From positions 186,001 through 250,000 of the forward strand of contig MSJH02000546.1 of assembly GCA_001931875.2 (NCBI GenBank): a stretch of DNA of 64,000 bases, written 5' to 3'. A program made the position numbers and the translations under genes. Position 1 is the first letter of the stretch; each line of letters begins with the position of its first letter. Below the pieces are notes generated by a model that saw nothing but the letters and a program-made list of their open reading frames with translations, did no database searches and was not told the origin of the DNA. The DNA comes from Byssochlamys sp. IMV 00236. Taxonomy: Eukaryota; Ascomycota; Eurotiomycetes; Eurotiales; Thermoascaceae. Of this stretch, positions 39,201 through 49,800 are shown one piece after another.

Positions 39201-42200
39201 CTTGTGTTTCCCCAAGCTGTGTAAATAGAGCATGTTCCTCGGTAGTGACTTTCGATGTGAGCTTGCGATAAGATACGCAAGTATTGAAAAGCGAAGTGTC
39301 TGAGAGTTTCAGGGTATGCTGGATATCTGCGAGTGCTGTATGTCTGTAGGGGATACATTCGGAGTAGTCTTTCTGAATATCAGTCATGATCACGTTCAGA
39401 GAGACATGAGCAGCGATTTTGACTCGACAGGGTAAAATATTGATAATTGGCCCGACCATCTCTTCTATACCATCAACAGCGGCATCTCTCCCCGATGAGA
39501 GGTATCCAAAACAAACATCGTCCGAACCACAATAGCAGCGGAGTGTCAGACTCCATGCGGCGTGGAAGACGTTGGATATTGTTAAGCCATTTTTTGCGCA
39601 TACTGACTGCAGCGCTGAGAAATTACTGAAGGGCAATCGTAATGTGCATAGCTTGTGGTCTGAATATTCGCCATCATTCAAAGTCGGGAAATGACAAGGT
39701 TCCATATCCATCAAGTACGAGGACCAGTATTCAATACCACGGTTTAGTTGTCTTGCACGTAAATAACGGATGAAGCTGCTGAATCGTGGTACAGACTCGA
39801 CGCCAAGTGCCCCTTCATATGCCTGGGCCAGATCGCGTAAAATAATCGAGATTGACTCCCCATCCATGATCGCATGACTCATTTCAAGCCTGAAATATAA
39901 CCCTCCTGCAGAAGTTCGACATATCGTGAACCGGTGTGCTGGCCTGTGGCGACTGTAGTCCACATTATGTTGTCTGTCCAATGTCTGCAGCACCTCGCTG
40001 TCTTCACTGCATTCAAATTGGCAGATCTCAGGTACAAATTGCCTAAGCACAATCTGAGAATAAACATCTTTATCCGTCATGTTCTCCACAAAGACAGTTC
40101 GAAGTATTCCGTGCCGTTCAATGACTCTTCTCCATGCATTGCAGAGTCTGCTGATATCGATCACTTCGCCTTCTCTAGCTTTCACTGCATATGTGCAACT
40201 GACGTTGTAGAACGAAATGTTCCTCATTTGACTGAAAATGATACCTTTCTGCGTCGATGAGCAAGGATAGGCCTCTTCAATGTCCTCCATAGAAGTGACA
40301 CCGATGCCGGGCAACTTTTCCAGGACCATGGTCTCGAGCTGTGGGTAATCTAAATTTAGGAGCGGGAAATCGCTGAGCGTAAGGCGCGGCTTCATTGAAG
40401 CCAATTCTGTCGAAACCTGGCAGATGGCCAGCTGAGTCTGAGAGATCCAATCAAGCACCCTATCTTGGTGTTTCGAATTCCGATTGAAGGTGAAGGAGAA
40501 CCGTAATTTGTTCCGCAACACAACTGCAGATATTTCGAAAAGTCCAAAACGGGGCGTTGTCTCTCCCACATCCGCTGCTCCTCCAGCTCCCCGAGCCTCT
40601 CCAGCCATAATATCGACTGCCTGAAATAAGGAGTCCTTTCTCTCAAGTTGCTGATACTGCCCAAGGTAGTTAAAAATCATCTCCATTGGATATATGTGGC
40701 TGTGCTTTTCGGACTTTTGGCTATTGAGCATATGGGCTGCGAAGTATGTGCGGCCGCTATCCGGCACCCGTCGACGCAGGTCTTTAACCTGTATCAATGT
40801 CCGTATAATACTATCAGAAGGCTTCACTTTGACAGAAATGGGATAGAGAGTTGTGAACCATCCGATGGTCCGCGAGACGTCAATAGATATGTCCCATGGT
40901 TCTCGGCCATGGCTTTCGTTATAGATCGCCGGAACCGGGTGATCTGGGAAAACCACGCAGAAAGTGTGCAAAAGAGTGGCGATCAATATGTCTATAAACT
41001 CTGTTCGTAAGGCTTTGTGGCATTCTGTCAGGAGCAGAGACGTTGTGGTTGAGTCGATTTCGAATCCTTCCGATATAACATCTCCGTATAGATTCGGGTG
41101 ATTTTCCATTCCCCAATATTGGAAGTCCACGGAAGGGATATCCTCTGGCGGAAAGTACTCTTCTGCAGCCTGTATACTGCACCGATCGCGTTGTAAACGA
41201 CACCATGTTTGAAAGGGTAACGAAAGCTCTGGAAGTGAGAAACTGTCAGGGTTTGTCAATGACTCTTCCAACTCTTCCAGAATGACGCGCCATGAAACCA
41301 GATCTATTACTAGATGATGGCCAATCATAGATACTAGCTGACTTTGACCTTCTATGTTGAAAAGGTCGAATGCCAGCATGGGTCCAAGGGCAATATCCAA
41401 GCATGCTTGGCTATCTGCCATCGCACGTTTAGTTTCGCTAATATTGCATATGTTGTGCACACGGAATCGATAGGACGTATGTACGTCTTTTGTTATGCGC
41501 TGTTGCCACTCTTTATTGGTTCCAGTTCTACCAAAGCGGGCACGGAGCATGGAGTGGCGCAGAATTATGACCTCGACTGAACGACGCAGGTCACTGGCGT
41601 CTATCTTTCGTGTAGCGCGAAGGAAAAAGCTTTGGTTAAAATGTCCTTCCTTTTCACCACGAACTTGGAAGTGCAGCTTTTGTATCGGCGACAGGTCAAA
41701 CGGTTTGTCGACAGCTTCATCGTACGTGAAACGCTGGACCACTTTCGCGCGACTTGCTAACTCTTTGATAGACTTGCTTTGCAACACGTCATGAACTGTG
41801 ATGCCGATGTCTTTCCTCTTGCACTGATTCATGCAACTCATCGCACTAATCGAATCCCCGCCCAAACTCAAAAAGCTGCGATGTAAACCTATTCGACTTG
41901 GAGAGACACCAAGCACGCTGCTCCATATGGAAAGCATTTCCCGTTCCATAGTGTTTGCGATTTCCATATCACTTGTGCTTGGTTCTATAACAGCCTGTGT
42001 GTATTGGCAGTAGAGCTCTTCTGTCATACTTTCCAACCAATTTCTAACTCTCTTTCTATCGAGCTTGCCAGAGGGCAGAAGAGGGACAGATCCGACGCAC
42101 AGCCACATAGAGGGGACCATGTAAAGTGGCAGTCTCTTAGCCAAGTCTTGGTTAATTTGCGTGGCATAAACGTTGTAGTTCTTTCCCTTTACCGGACTCA

Positions 42201-44533
42201 ACGGCGCTGGCTTTGGCTCCGACGCCTCCAGAAGGTTATCTCTCAAAGACAGCACGGCTACAATCTTTCCTTTGCAGTATCCAGCATCCGGGAAGAGAAC
42301 TAGTCCATGTTTGGTGTATCGACTGGAGGAGATGTGATGCTCAATTTCCCTGAGCTCAACTCTCTGGCCGTGCACCTTGATTTGCGTATCCTTGCGTCCA
42401 ACAAAACTAAGTGACCCGTTTGTCGAGTTGTACCTTACTAGGTCACCAGTTTTATAAAACCGTCTGTGTCGAGGTTCCTCGGTATGATCTCTTGACCATT
42501 TAGGGTCAAAAATGAATAACTCCGCTGTCTTCTGTGGATCATTGTAACAGCGAGCCAACGTCGGCCCTTCCAATAACAGCTCCCCAGTGCAGCCGACAGG
42601 CATCAACTTATCATGATTATGTGGATCTACAATCCAGCAGCGGACACCAACTGGACGTCCTATATCTTTGCAGTCCGTCTGGGCTGTGACTTTTGAGTTT
42701 ACCACTGCGACAACAGAGCTCTCCGTAGGTCCATATCCATTGACGAGGTTGATATTGGACCAAGTTGTCACATGTTCTGGAGACATAGGTTCTCCCATCA
42801 AGACAAGTGATTTGAGTCCGGGAACGGCTGCTGCATCCACGAAGTCAATGTAGGAAGGTGTGAGGAGCGCATGGTTGACACGCATGCTATTGATGGATGA
42901 TGCGATATCGTTTACACGCGCTTCCTCATTCGGTATGCAGACACATCCTCCTTGCATCAACGTAGTCAAAGACTCCACCAAACTGGAATCGAAGGTATGA
43001 GAGGCGAACTGTAAGACGCGCGAATCTTCTCCTATTAACATTCTAGGTCCATGTAGATGGGCACTAGAACAATAGGCTCGATGCTCGACGACAGTAGCCT
43101 AGGATTATCATCACATCAGCATTCCATACTTCCAATCATGAAACTCCCAATATTCTTTACCTTCGGTGCTCCTGTAGACCCTGAAGTAAATATGATGTAA
43201 GCGGCATTATTGGGTGTGACACAAGGCGAGAAGTTCGCTTCATCTGAACTGCTTGGCAGTCTCTCAGCCCAATCGTTGTCCAAAGAAAAGACACAGTCAG
43301 CAAGAGCGCGAGCAATTGTAACATTCTTGCGAGAACAAAGGATAACTTGTGCTCCAGCGGTTTCGACCATTTGCTGCAGACGCGATGATGGATGAGAAGC
43401 GTCGAGGGAAACAAAGGTTCCTCCAGCTATCAAGACGCCTATCATTGCCACGATGTTCCATCTCTGATCGTTCTATGTCAGTTGGAACTTGGTTTCAAGA
43501 AATGAGCTCTACACTTACGGATTTTTCAAAGCAAAGAGCTACCGAAGTTTCTTGTTGGACTCCCAGTTTCGCAAGCTGACGTGCTACTTTGACAGCCAAT
43601 TCGTAGAGCTTGCCATATGTAAAGCTGCCATCCCAAGAACACACGGCTTCTTTTCCAGGGTGTACAAGCACTTTATCATGAATCAGCTGATGCACACATC
43701 TATCGACCTCTTGAGGGCATTCAGAATTCCAGTTGAGTATCTGTCGCATGTCACGATCGGTGCAAAGGTCCATTTGGCCGATCGTACTCTGGGAATTCAG
43801 AAGAATATTACCCACTACTTGGTCGAAAACGTGGGCGATATTAGCTGCGAACTCCGGAGGTATATCGGGATAGCTCCATTCAAGAAAGATTTTAGGTCCC
43901 TCTGAGAAGAGATCTACAATGATTCGGACCCTAGTCTGGAGAGAATCAATAACTGGGGCCTTTAGAACAAGTTTCTCCGCTTACCTTTTCTGAGCCGTTG
44001 GCAACAGACGCTGAGTCAAGTATAGTACACTTTGTACTGTAACAGGGAGATTCAGTGTGATTGTTCAACAGGAATGCAGTATTATATGCTGTATTCTCTG
44101 CTGGAAGACAGGCGTCTCTTTCCGAAGGATGATTTGACTGTTCGGTGGAAACAAGTCCTTTCGTATACTCTACCACCGTAGATAGAGTCATATCATCTTC
44201 AAGTTTGAACCAGGTCGTACATGTGCCTCCTTTCTGAGATCTGCTTGAACCCTCTCTGTCCAACAAATGAGCGGTTTCCTCATAGCCAAAACAAACGTTG
44301 TCAGAGCCCGTATAGCATCTGAGAACCAAGGCCCAAGCTGCTCTTAAAGTCTGCGGTATACTATCCGAGTTTCCTGAGACCAGAAGTCGCTGTGCATGTT
44401 GAAGATCTACTGCCGTCAACATCTGGCGCTTGTTGCCTCCAGTCAAACCACCAAAGCTTGGAAAATAGCATTGGCTCGGTTGTACTTCGTCATCGTTGCC
44501 GATACAGCAGGGCTTTCGATGGTACGCTTCCAT
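20232..44533 (-). CDS. pes1: Five-module nonribosomal peptide synthetase (Pes1/NRPS1-like)
   Basis: Giant multimodular peptide synthetase, cytosolic, building a peptide on phosphopantetheine carriers. Eleven exons on the minus strand (44533-43985, 43935-43519, 43463-43161, 43098-35178, 35116-33891, 33843-32790, 32698-25817, 25759-25383, 25322-24671, 24620-22996, 22937-20232) give 7,903 residues; every frame break has splice consensus, so the gene appears intact. Domain order: partial C, A1-T1-E1, C2-A2-T2, C3-A3-T3-E3, C4-A4-T4, C5-A5-T5-E5, C6-T6-C7-T7. All five A domains keep the terminal SGKLDR lysine. There is no thioesterase, reductase or methyltransferase. Position between an MFS and an ABC-C gene, near pgkA and rad51, matches the A. 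fumigatus pes1 locus from memory, though that protein is recalled as shorter (about 6,270 residues). The start at 44533 is the first in-frame ATG; an upstream exon cannot be excluded. Confidence 0.93.
20874..20889 (-). repeat. GTT/AAC triplet run in the NRPS (Asn run)
   Basis: Five or so GTT triplets on the plus strand encode a run of five asparagines in C7 of the NRPS near the C7 end. It is in frame with the gene. Confidence 0.85.
24210..28840 (-). other. NRPS module 5: C5, A5, T5, E5
   Basis: Residues about 5110-6600. C5 opens with VYPCSPLQEGLIAL and has IHHALYDGWS near residue 5231 (L-donor type, close to C3). A5 has VIFTSGTTGRAKG near 5692; its code DAMLVGAVVK is close to that of A4. T5 carries an intron (25816-25760) inside LGGDSISAM. 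E5 has SHLCVDMVSW near 6299, where the first histidine of the motif is replaced by serine but the second is kept, and has NEGHGRE and FNYLGRF. Introns at 25382-25323 and 24670-24621 split E5. Residue 5 should be D if E5 is active. Confidence 0.85.
28970..32280 (-). other. NRPS module 4: C4, A4, T4
   Basis: Residues about 3965-5065, all in one exon. C4 opens with MFPCSPMQLGM and has SHAICDG near residue 4132, fitting the D-donor type after E3. A4 has MIFTSGSTGKPKG near 4591 and SGKLDR; the hand-aligned code is DAMFLGAVLK, hydrophobic. T4 has LGGDSLAAI with serine near 5028. No epimerase follows. Confidence 0.85.
32320..36980 (-). other. NRPS module 3: C3, A3, T3, E3
   Basis: Residues about 2460-3960. 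C3 opens with IYPCTPIQEGLLAL and has IHHALYDGWS near residue 2592, typical of L-donor condensation. A3 has IMFTSGTTGNPKG near 3052 and a hand-aligned code DAIIVVGVAK (hydrophobic). An intron at 35177-35117 splits A3. T3 has GGDSMSAM right after an intron (33890-33844). E3 has HHLVVDIVSW near 3653 and YNEGHGRE, with an intron (32789-32699) before its FNYLGQF part. Residue 3 should be D. Confidence 0.85.
37080..40390 (-). other. NRPS module 2: C2, A2, T2
   Basis: Residues about 1310-2430. C2 starts with AYPCSSTQKGI and has SHAIMDG near residue 1496, as expected for a C domain taking a D-configured donor after E1. A2 has VIFTSGSTGKPKG near 1952 and SGKLDR. Its hand-aligned code DLEDAGVVNK is the only one of the five with acidic side chains in the pocket (E239, D278). 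T2 has HGGDSVGAI with serine near 2389. There is no E domain, so residue 2 should stay L. Confidence 0.85.
40400..44533 (-). other. NRPS starter and module 1: partial C, A1, T1, E1
   Basis: Residues 1 to about 1310. The first 255 residues are only the C-terminal half of a condensation domain (TLRAAWALVLRCYTGSDNVCFGYE) with no HHxxxDG, so it should not condense. A1 follows with IIFTSGSTGAPK, YKTGDLVRY and SGKLDR; introns break it at 43160-43099 and 43518-43464. Hand-aligned specificity residues (D235 numbering) read DSVLVMGVVK, a mainly hydrophobic pocket. T1 has LGGDSISAM with its serine near residue 839. E1 has HHLVIDLVSW near 1014 and FNYLGQYQQLE, so residue 1 should be epimerised to the D form. 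The substrate itself is not predicted. Confidence 0.85.
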
Positions 44534-46802
44534 TTCGCTCGACGGTATATTCAGCTCTATACAGTGTGGGGATTGAGGGCTAATTCTCAGCTTCTAGCAT
44601 ATGTAAGTGAATACTGTTGAGGCTTTGCGAAAGTCTGGCTCACACGTTGGCCTTAGATGGGTACATGTCTCATTTTATATATTTGATACGGATGCAGCGG
44701 TGTGAGGTGGATAAGAGCATAGATAGCAAAGGGGCACCCGTGAAAGGGTCCCTTCATGATAGACCCCCTTTTGGAAATTCACCTCGCCCTTGAAATCGCC
44801 GAGCCCATACCTAGCTGCAAGAACGGGCATCTCATCCTCGTGGTATCACTACAGCTCGTATATGCAACCATATGACCATATGATCCAGCGCCAGATACCA
44901 ACGTATTATCCCGGTAAATACCACATACAACTCATGCTTCCTCTTGATATTCAATCCATGCAGGCCGTATGCTCGCCTCTCAAAATTCAAAAATTGTTAG
45001 TCTGTGACTTACCATTCATTTCCTGTGTCCACGTAGCCCTTCGTGTATGTCACTGGATTTGTCTCAACTAGACTACGGATTTAGCCGGGAGTATTAGACA
45101 AAGCCCAATGTGAATTGAGCTACGAAAGCATTTTTTCTGGACTGCACCTACTACTTCGCCGTCCCAACAAGGCCTTTGCTGGAACGGAGTTCTGCATTGG
45201 AATCAACTTAGTAAGTCATCTTCAGGTCTTCCCTGCTTGTTCTTGGTCCAATGAGAGGGCATACCCAAGTCTTCAGCTAATATGCCATGCATTCTTGATA
45301 GAAAATAGAATAAATAAACGAAATACATGTGTCATGCCTGTGATAGTGAAGCGTCAATGGCTATTAGCCTCGGCGTAAACCATGCGCCTACATCTTGATC
45401 ATAGTGGTCACCCTACCAAATGAGGATGTCAAAGACAGATGCCACTCTATATGTCCAATGCGACGTTTCTGAAAAGTTGCTTACAAGTTACTCCCTGTGT
45501 TCCACGGAAGTTACATTGCTTTGCCTTAGGTGGATAAGATCTCACTCCGGGGTCTGTAAGCCTTCGCGCAGGGAAAGGATTCTTCATCCACAGTAAACAG
45601 CTACTTTGTTCAATGAGATATTCCAGTAACATCAAATTATTACCTTCCAGGCTGTTTCCATGACACAGTTCTATGAGAGAGGTCAGAAGGGACGTTGCGT
45701 TCCACAGTAAAAAGTCTGTCCAATCCTTTAGTGTCTCGTCAAAATATCTCCGACTATACTTAACTCTTGTGCATATCCGATGTTCTCCGCAGTCACATCT
45801 CATTTTTTGTATATCCATGTATCGCGTTCATTCTGCAATGCTACCATATGTCGGTCTTCGTTCCGGAAGCATGACCCAGTTCTCCCCTGCTAGCCTTTGC
45901 CACGTTCTCTGTACTTATGTGATGATCACACGTTTTATGGGGTTTTGCTTTTTATACTTGGCAGCAATTACCAATAGTCGCGTTACGTATGCTGTAATTG
46001 ACTTGATACCTGTCTTACTTTCGGTCGAGGTCGAGGTCGTCCTTGATCTAGACCACTGCTCCGCAAATCCTCATTGAGCAGACACATCCGTACTATAGCC
46101 AGTACACCATCGATCTAGAACAATCGAGACTCCTTCCGGGCCGACCGGCATCTTTCTCCTGATCTCAGATTCCTGGAACTATCGTGGAATAGTCTGAGCC
46201 TGTAAGTAGCTAACACTGTCACCCACATACATACATCTTGCATACAATGCCATACATACATCTTGTTTCAGCTTGCACAAACTGTTGGTACCCCCAAATA
46301 AATAAAAAGAAATAGCAAATGCTATTACTTACTTTTTCTTGCCCCACAGTTGGTTACACAGACGAAAACTCCTAGCTCCCTGCGACCACACGTAATCTGA
46401 TATTATGTTTTTATCCGGTCACTGAAGCTTCGGAACTAGCGAAGAGTTTCGAATTCAAGTATTGCGTGAAGAGTATTGGTCATCCCTCAATTTACAGCAG
46501 GCTGAAATCAGGTTTAAAACATGCATGGTCGTACACAAGTACATTAGTCCTGACCACTGAGCTTCGAATCCAGACTGGATCTTTTTTTTTTTTTTCTTTT
46601 GCGACTAAAGACACAGCCTAGAAGTAAATTTTCCGGTTGCCACGAGGACCCTTGTTGCACACGCAACAGGATAGAAAATCTTTTTAACACAAAGCCAATC
46701 GTAATCGTCTGAGTATTATAAGGGGCTGTGTATCACGAAACTACAGCGGGTACTCTTGTCGTTCGCAAATACTGGAGAACCAGACCAGAAAACGCGTTTG
46801 TT
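44534..46802. promoter_or_regulatory. Long divergent spacer between NRPS and ABC-C genes
   Basis: The 2.27 kb between the two head-to-head genes is far longer than the other divergent spacers here (339 and 802 bases) and should hold both promoters. It is AT-rich and has a T14 run at 46582-46595, a 15-base direct repeat at 46226-46265 and a CCGGGCCGACCGG string at 46136-46148. The largest ORF, 45447-45818 on the minus strand (123 codons), has no family I recognise. It is best regarded as regulatory DNA, possibly with a decayed gene. Confidence 0.5.
46226..46265 (+). repeat. 15-base direct repeat in the NRPS/ABC spacer
   Basis: CATACATACATCTTG occurs at 46226-46240 and again, identical, at 46251-46265, separated by CATACAATGC, which itself looks like a partial third copy. 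It lies about 540 bases before the ABC-C start. Confidence 0.8.
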
Positions 46803-49800
46803 ATGACTTACGCCAGACAAACCGCCTCATCCGCGTCAATCTCTACAGATCTCTTCGGTCCCCAAGACCAATTCATATCATCAACAAAGTATGGCATCAC
46901 AAGAGTTATCTTGCCAAACACTCGACAGTACACTGCGTCTTCATGCGTCGTATTGTCGCGGAGGTTTTGACTTCACTCTGTTATTCGAAGAGAGTATACT
47001 CACTCTGTTGCCGCTTTGTTTATTTATTACAATTGCGCCTTTACGAATCCTTTATCTGGTGAGAAAGAGGAGAAAGGTGACACATGGTGGGTTGTTACCA
47101 GTGAAAATTGTATAGTCAACATCAAGCCTTCGCCCAAACATGCAGATGCACTTACTATTCCATCATACCTAGACAGCATTTATAGCTCTGGGAGTGTTTC
47201 AAGCCATCCTCATCATATTATGGGCTCTTCCACCGGCAGAAAGGACTCCGGCCTCAATTCCAACAGCTGTAATCACAGTAGCAGGGACAGCTGTCTTTCT
47301 TATCCTTTCGTACACAGAGCACAAGAACTCAGTCCGGCCGTCTATCATGCTAAGCATCTACCTATTTCTCAGTCTTGCATTCGACATACCCAGAGCGAGA
47401 ACTCTATGGCTGCGTCGGACAAATGATTACAATGGACTTATCGCGACTATGTTCACGGTCACCGTGGGAATTAAAACGTTAGCCCTCATACTTGAAGCAC
47501 TCGAGAAGAGAGGTATTCTATTGCCTGAATACAGGAGCTATCCACACGAAGCAACAGCAAGCATATGGAATAGAAGCCTCTTTTGGTGGCTCAATCCATT
47601 GTTCCGAAAAGGATTCTCACAGCTTCTGGGCGTCGATGATCTATTCGTTCTCGACAAGCATCTAGCATCTGAGCGTATTGATAGCACCATGACAGCTATG
47701 TGGAATAATAAAGGTACTCATCCCTGAAAATGCGTCGAAGTCCTCAGGGGATTGATTATTCGGCCAGTAACAAGAAGAAATCCGCATTCACTATTCTTCG
47801 TCGCAATGAACACGTTAAAATGGCCTTTGTTAGCTGCCGCCACTCCTCGGGCATTCCTGATAGCGTTGAACTTCTGCCAGCCTCTGCTGATAAACAGAAC
47901 TCTCATACTGTCAATACAGGATGTGACAAGTCAGACAACTAATTTCGGATATGGCCTGATTGGTGCATACGTACTGGTATATGGCGGGATAGCGGTTCGT
48001 AAATCATATCGTCTCTGCCCAATAGTAGGCTGACGAGACTCGTGTTAGATTTTTATGGGCCAATATCAACATATAACATATCGCGCCATTACCATGCTGA
48101 GGGGAGCGCTCGTATCAATGGTATACAGAAAGGCGATTCGACTCAATGCGAAAGACGTCGACCCCGCTGCTTCCCTCACACTCATGAGTGCTGATATCGA
48201 ACGGATTGTCCAAGGCTGGCAGACAATGCATGAAATATGGGCTAATATCATTGAAGTTTGTGTTGCTATATACCTTCTGGATATCCAATTAGGGGTTGCT
48301 TGTGCTGTTCCCGTGGGAGTATCAATCAGTAAGTAAACGAACCTTTATTCTGTAAGTCAATAACATCGAGACCCTGACTATATTGGATAGTTACTCTAGT
48401 GGGTTCCATGATCACAATGTTTCTCGTCGTTTCTCGCCAGGCCATGTGGCTTGAAGCAATAGAAAGGCGGGTGTCTTTCACTACCTCCATGCTTGGATCC
48501 ATGAAAGGTATCAAAATGTGTGGCTTGAAACAGGTCCTATTGTCGAGTCTACAAAAGCTTCGCATTAGCGAATTGACTATCTCCAAGAAGTTTCGAAGAC
48601 TTCTGATTTGGAACATGACTCTAGGTAAGGGCCTTTCTAGTCTTCCTAAGTACCACTGATATTCAACTCTGATAACCATTCTAGCATATGTGTCTCAAAT
48701 ATTCGTCCCCATAATCACATTCGCTGTATACGTGGCTATATCCCCCAAGAGTGGAGGCGACAGTATCCTCGACACGGCACGGATATACACTTCATTGTCA
48801 CTCTTTGCACTACTCACGGATCCCCTGGCGTCGCTGGTAATGTCATTGGTATCATTCATGGGATCTCTTGGTTCTTTTACCAGGATACAGACTTTCTTGA
48901 GCAAAGAAGACTATATCGATCAACGTCAACTGCCATCGAAATCTCCGGAATCCTCAATCGACATTTCGGAGCATTCTATACCATCATTTGGATCTGAAAA
49001 AATAAGTATTGGTACAAAGACGTCCGAGATGAGTCGCTCAATAAAAGGTAATCTGAGAGAACTCTATAATGACGCAGTCACTGTGCATGACGGTCACTTC
49101 GGATGGGATCTCGGAGAACCTATTCTGAAATCAATAAATATTGTAATTCCTCGAGAAAAATTCGCCATTTTGGTTGGCCCCGTCGGATGCGGCAAATCTA
49201 CCTTGCTTAAAGCTTTCCTTGGCGAGGTCGCCTGTTTGGAAGGGACTGTACAGCTTTCCTCGGAGAATATCGCGTACTGTGACCAAAGTCCATGGCATCT
49301 AAATGAGACTATCCAGAAAAGTATAGCTGCAGTGTCTCCATTTGACCCGGCCTGGTATACCACTGTCATTAGGTCGTGTGCACTGGAGGAAGATATACGC
49401 CTGCTACCTGCTGGAGATCAAACGATAATCGGAAGCAGGGGGGTTGCACTCAGTGGGGGACAAAGACAGCGAATCGTAAGTCTAATGGTCCCTGCATTTA
49501 CTAACGAGTGCTAATATCAGATCCTTAGGCGCTAGCAAGGGCCGTATATTCGAGACGGGAGATCGTCATCCTTGATGATTCGTTTAGCGGGCTTGATGCG
49601 GCCACAGAGAATCAGATATTTCATAGCCTAATAGGTAAAGATGGGCTGCTACGCCGATCTCGATCGACCGTCATCTTAGCCTCCAGCTCAGGTAGAGACG
49701 ACCTTTACTGTCATCAGTATTTAAAAAAAGAGATGCACAAAGCTGATTTTTGCACAGCGAAACGTATTCCGTACGCCGATCATATCATCGTCTTAGATAC

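Noticed and set aside
20232..44533. NRPS as several separate genes or a frameshifted pseudogene
   Set aside because: Each frame break lies at a GT...AG intron of 48-91 bases and joins conserved motif to conserved motif.
45447..45818. 123-codon minus-strand ORF in the NRPS/ABC spacer as a real gene
   Set aside because: No recognisable domain and no linkable exons; kept only as a hint of a decayed gene.
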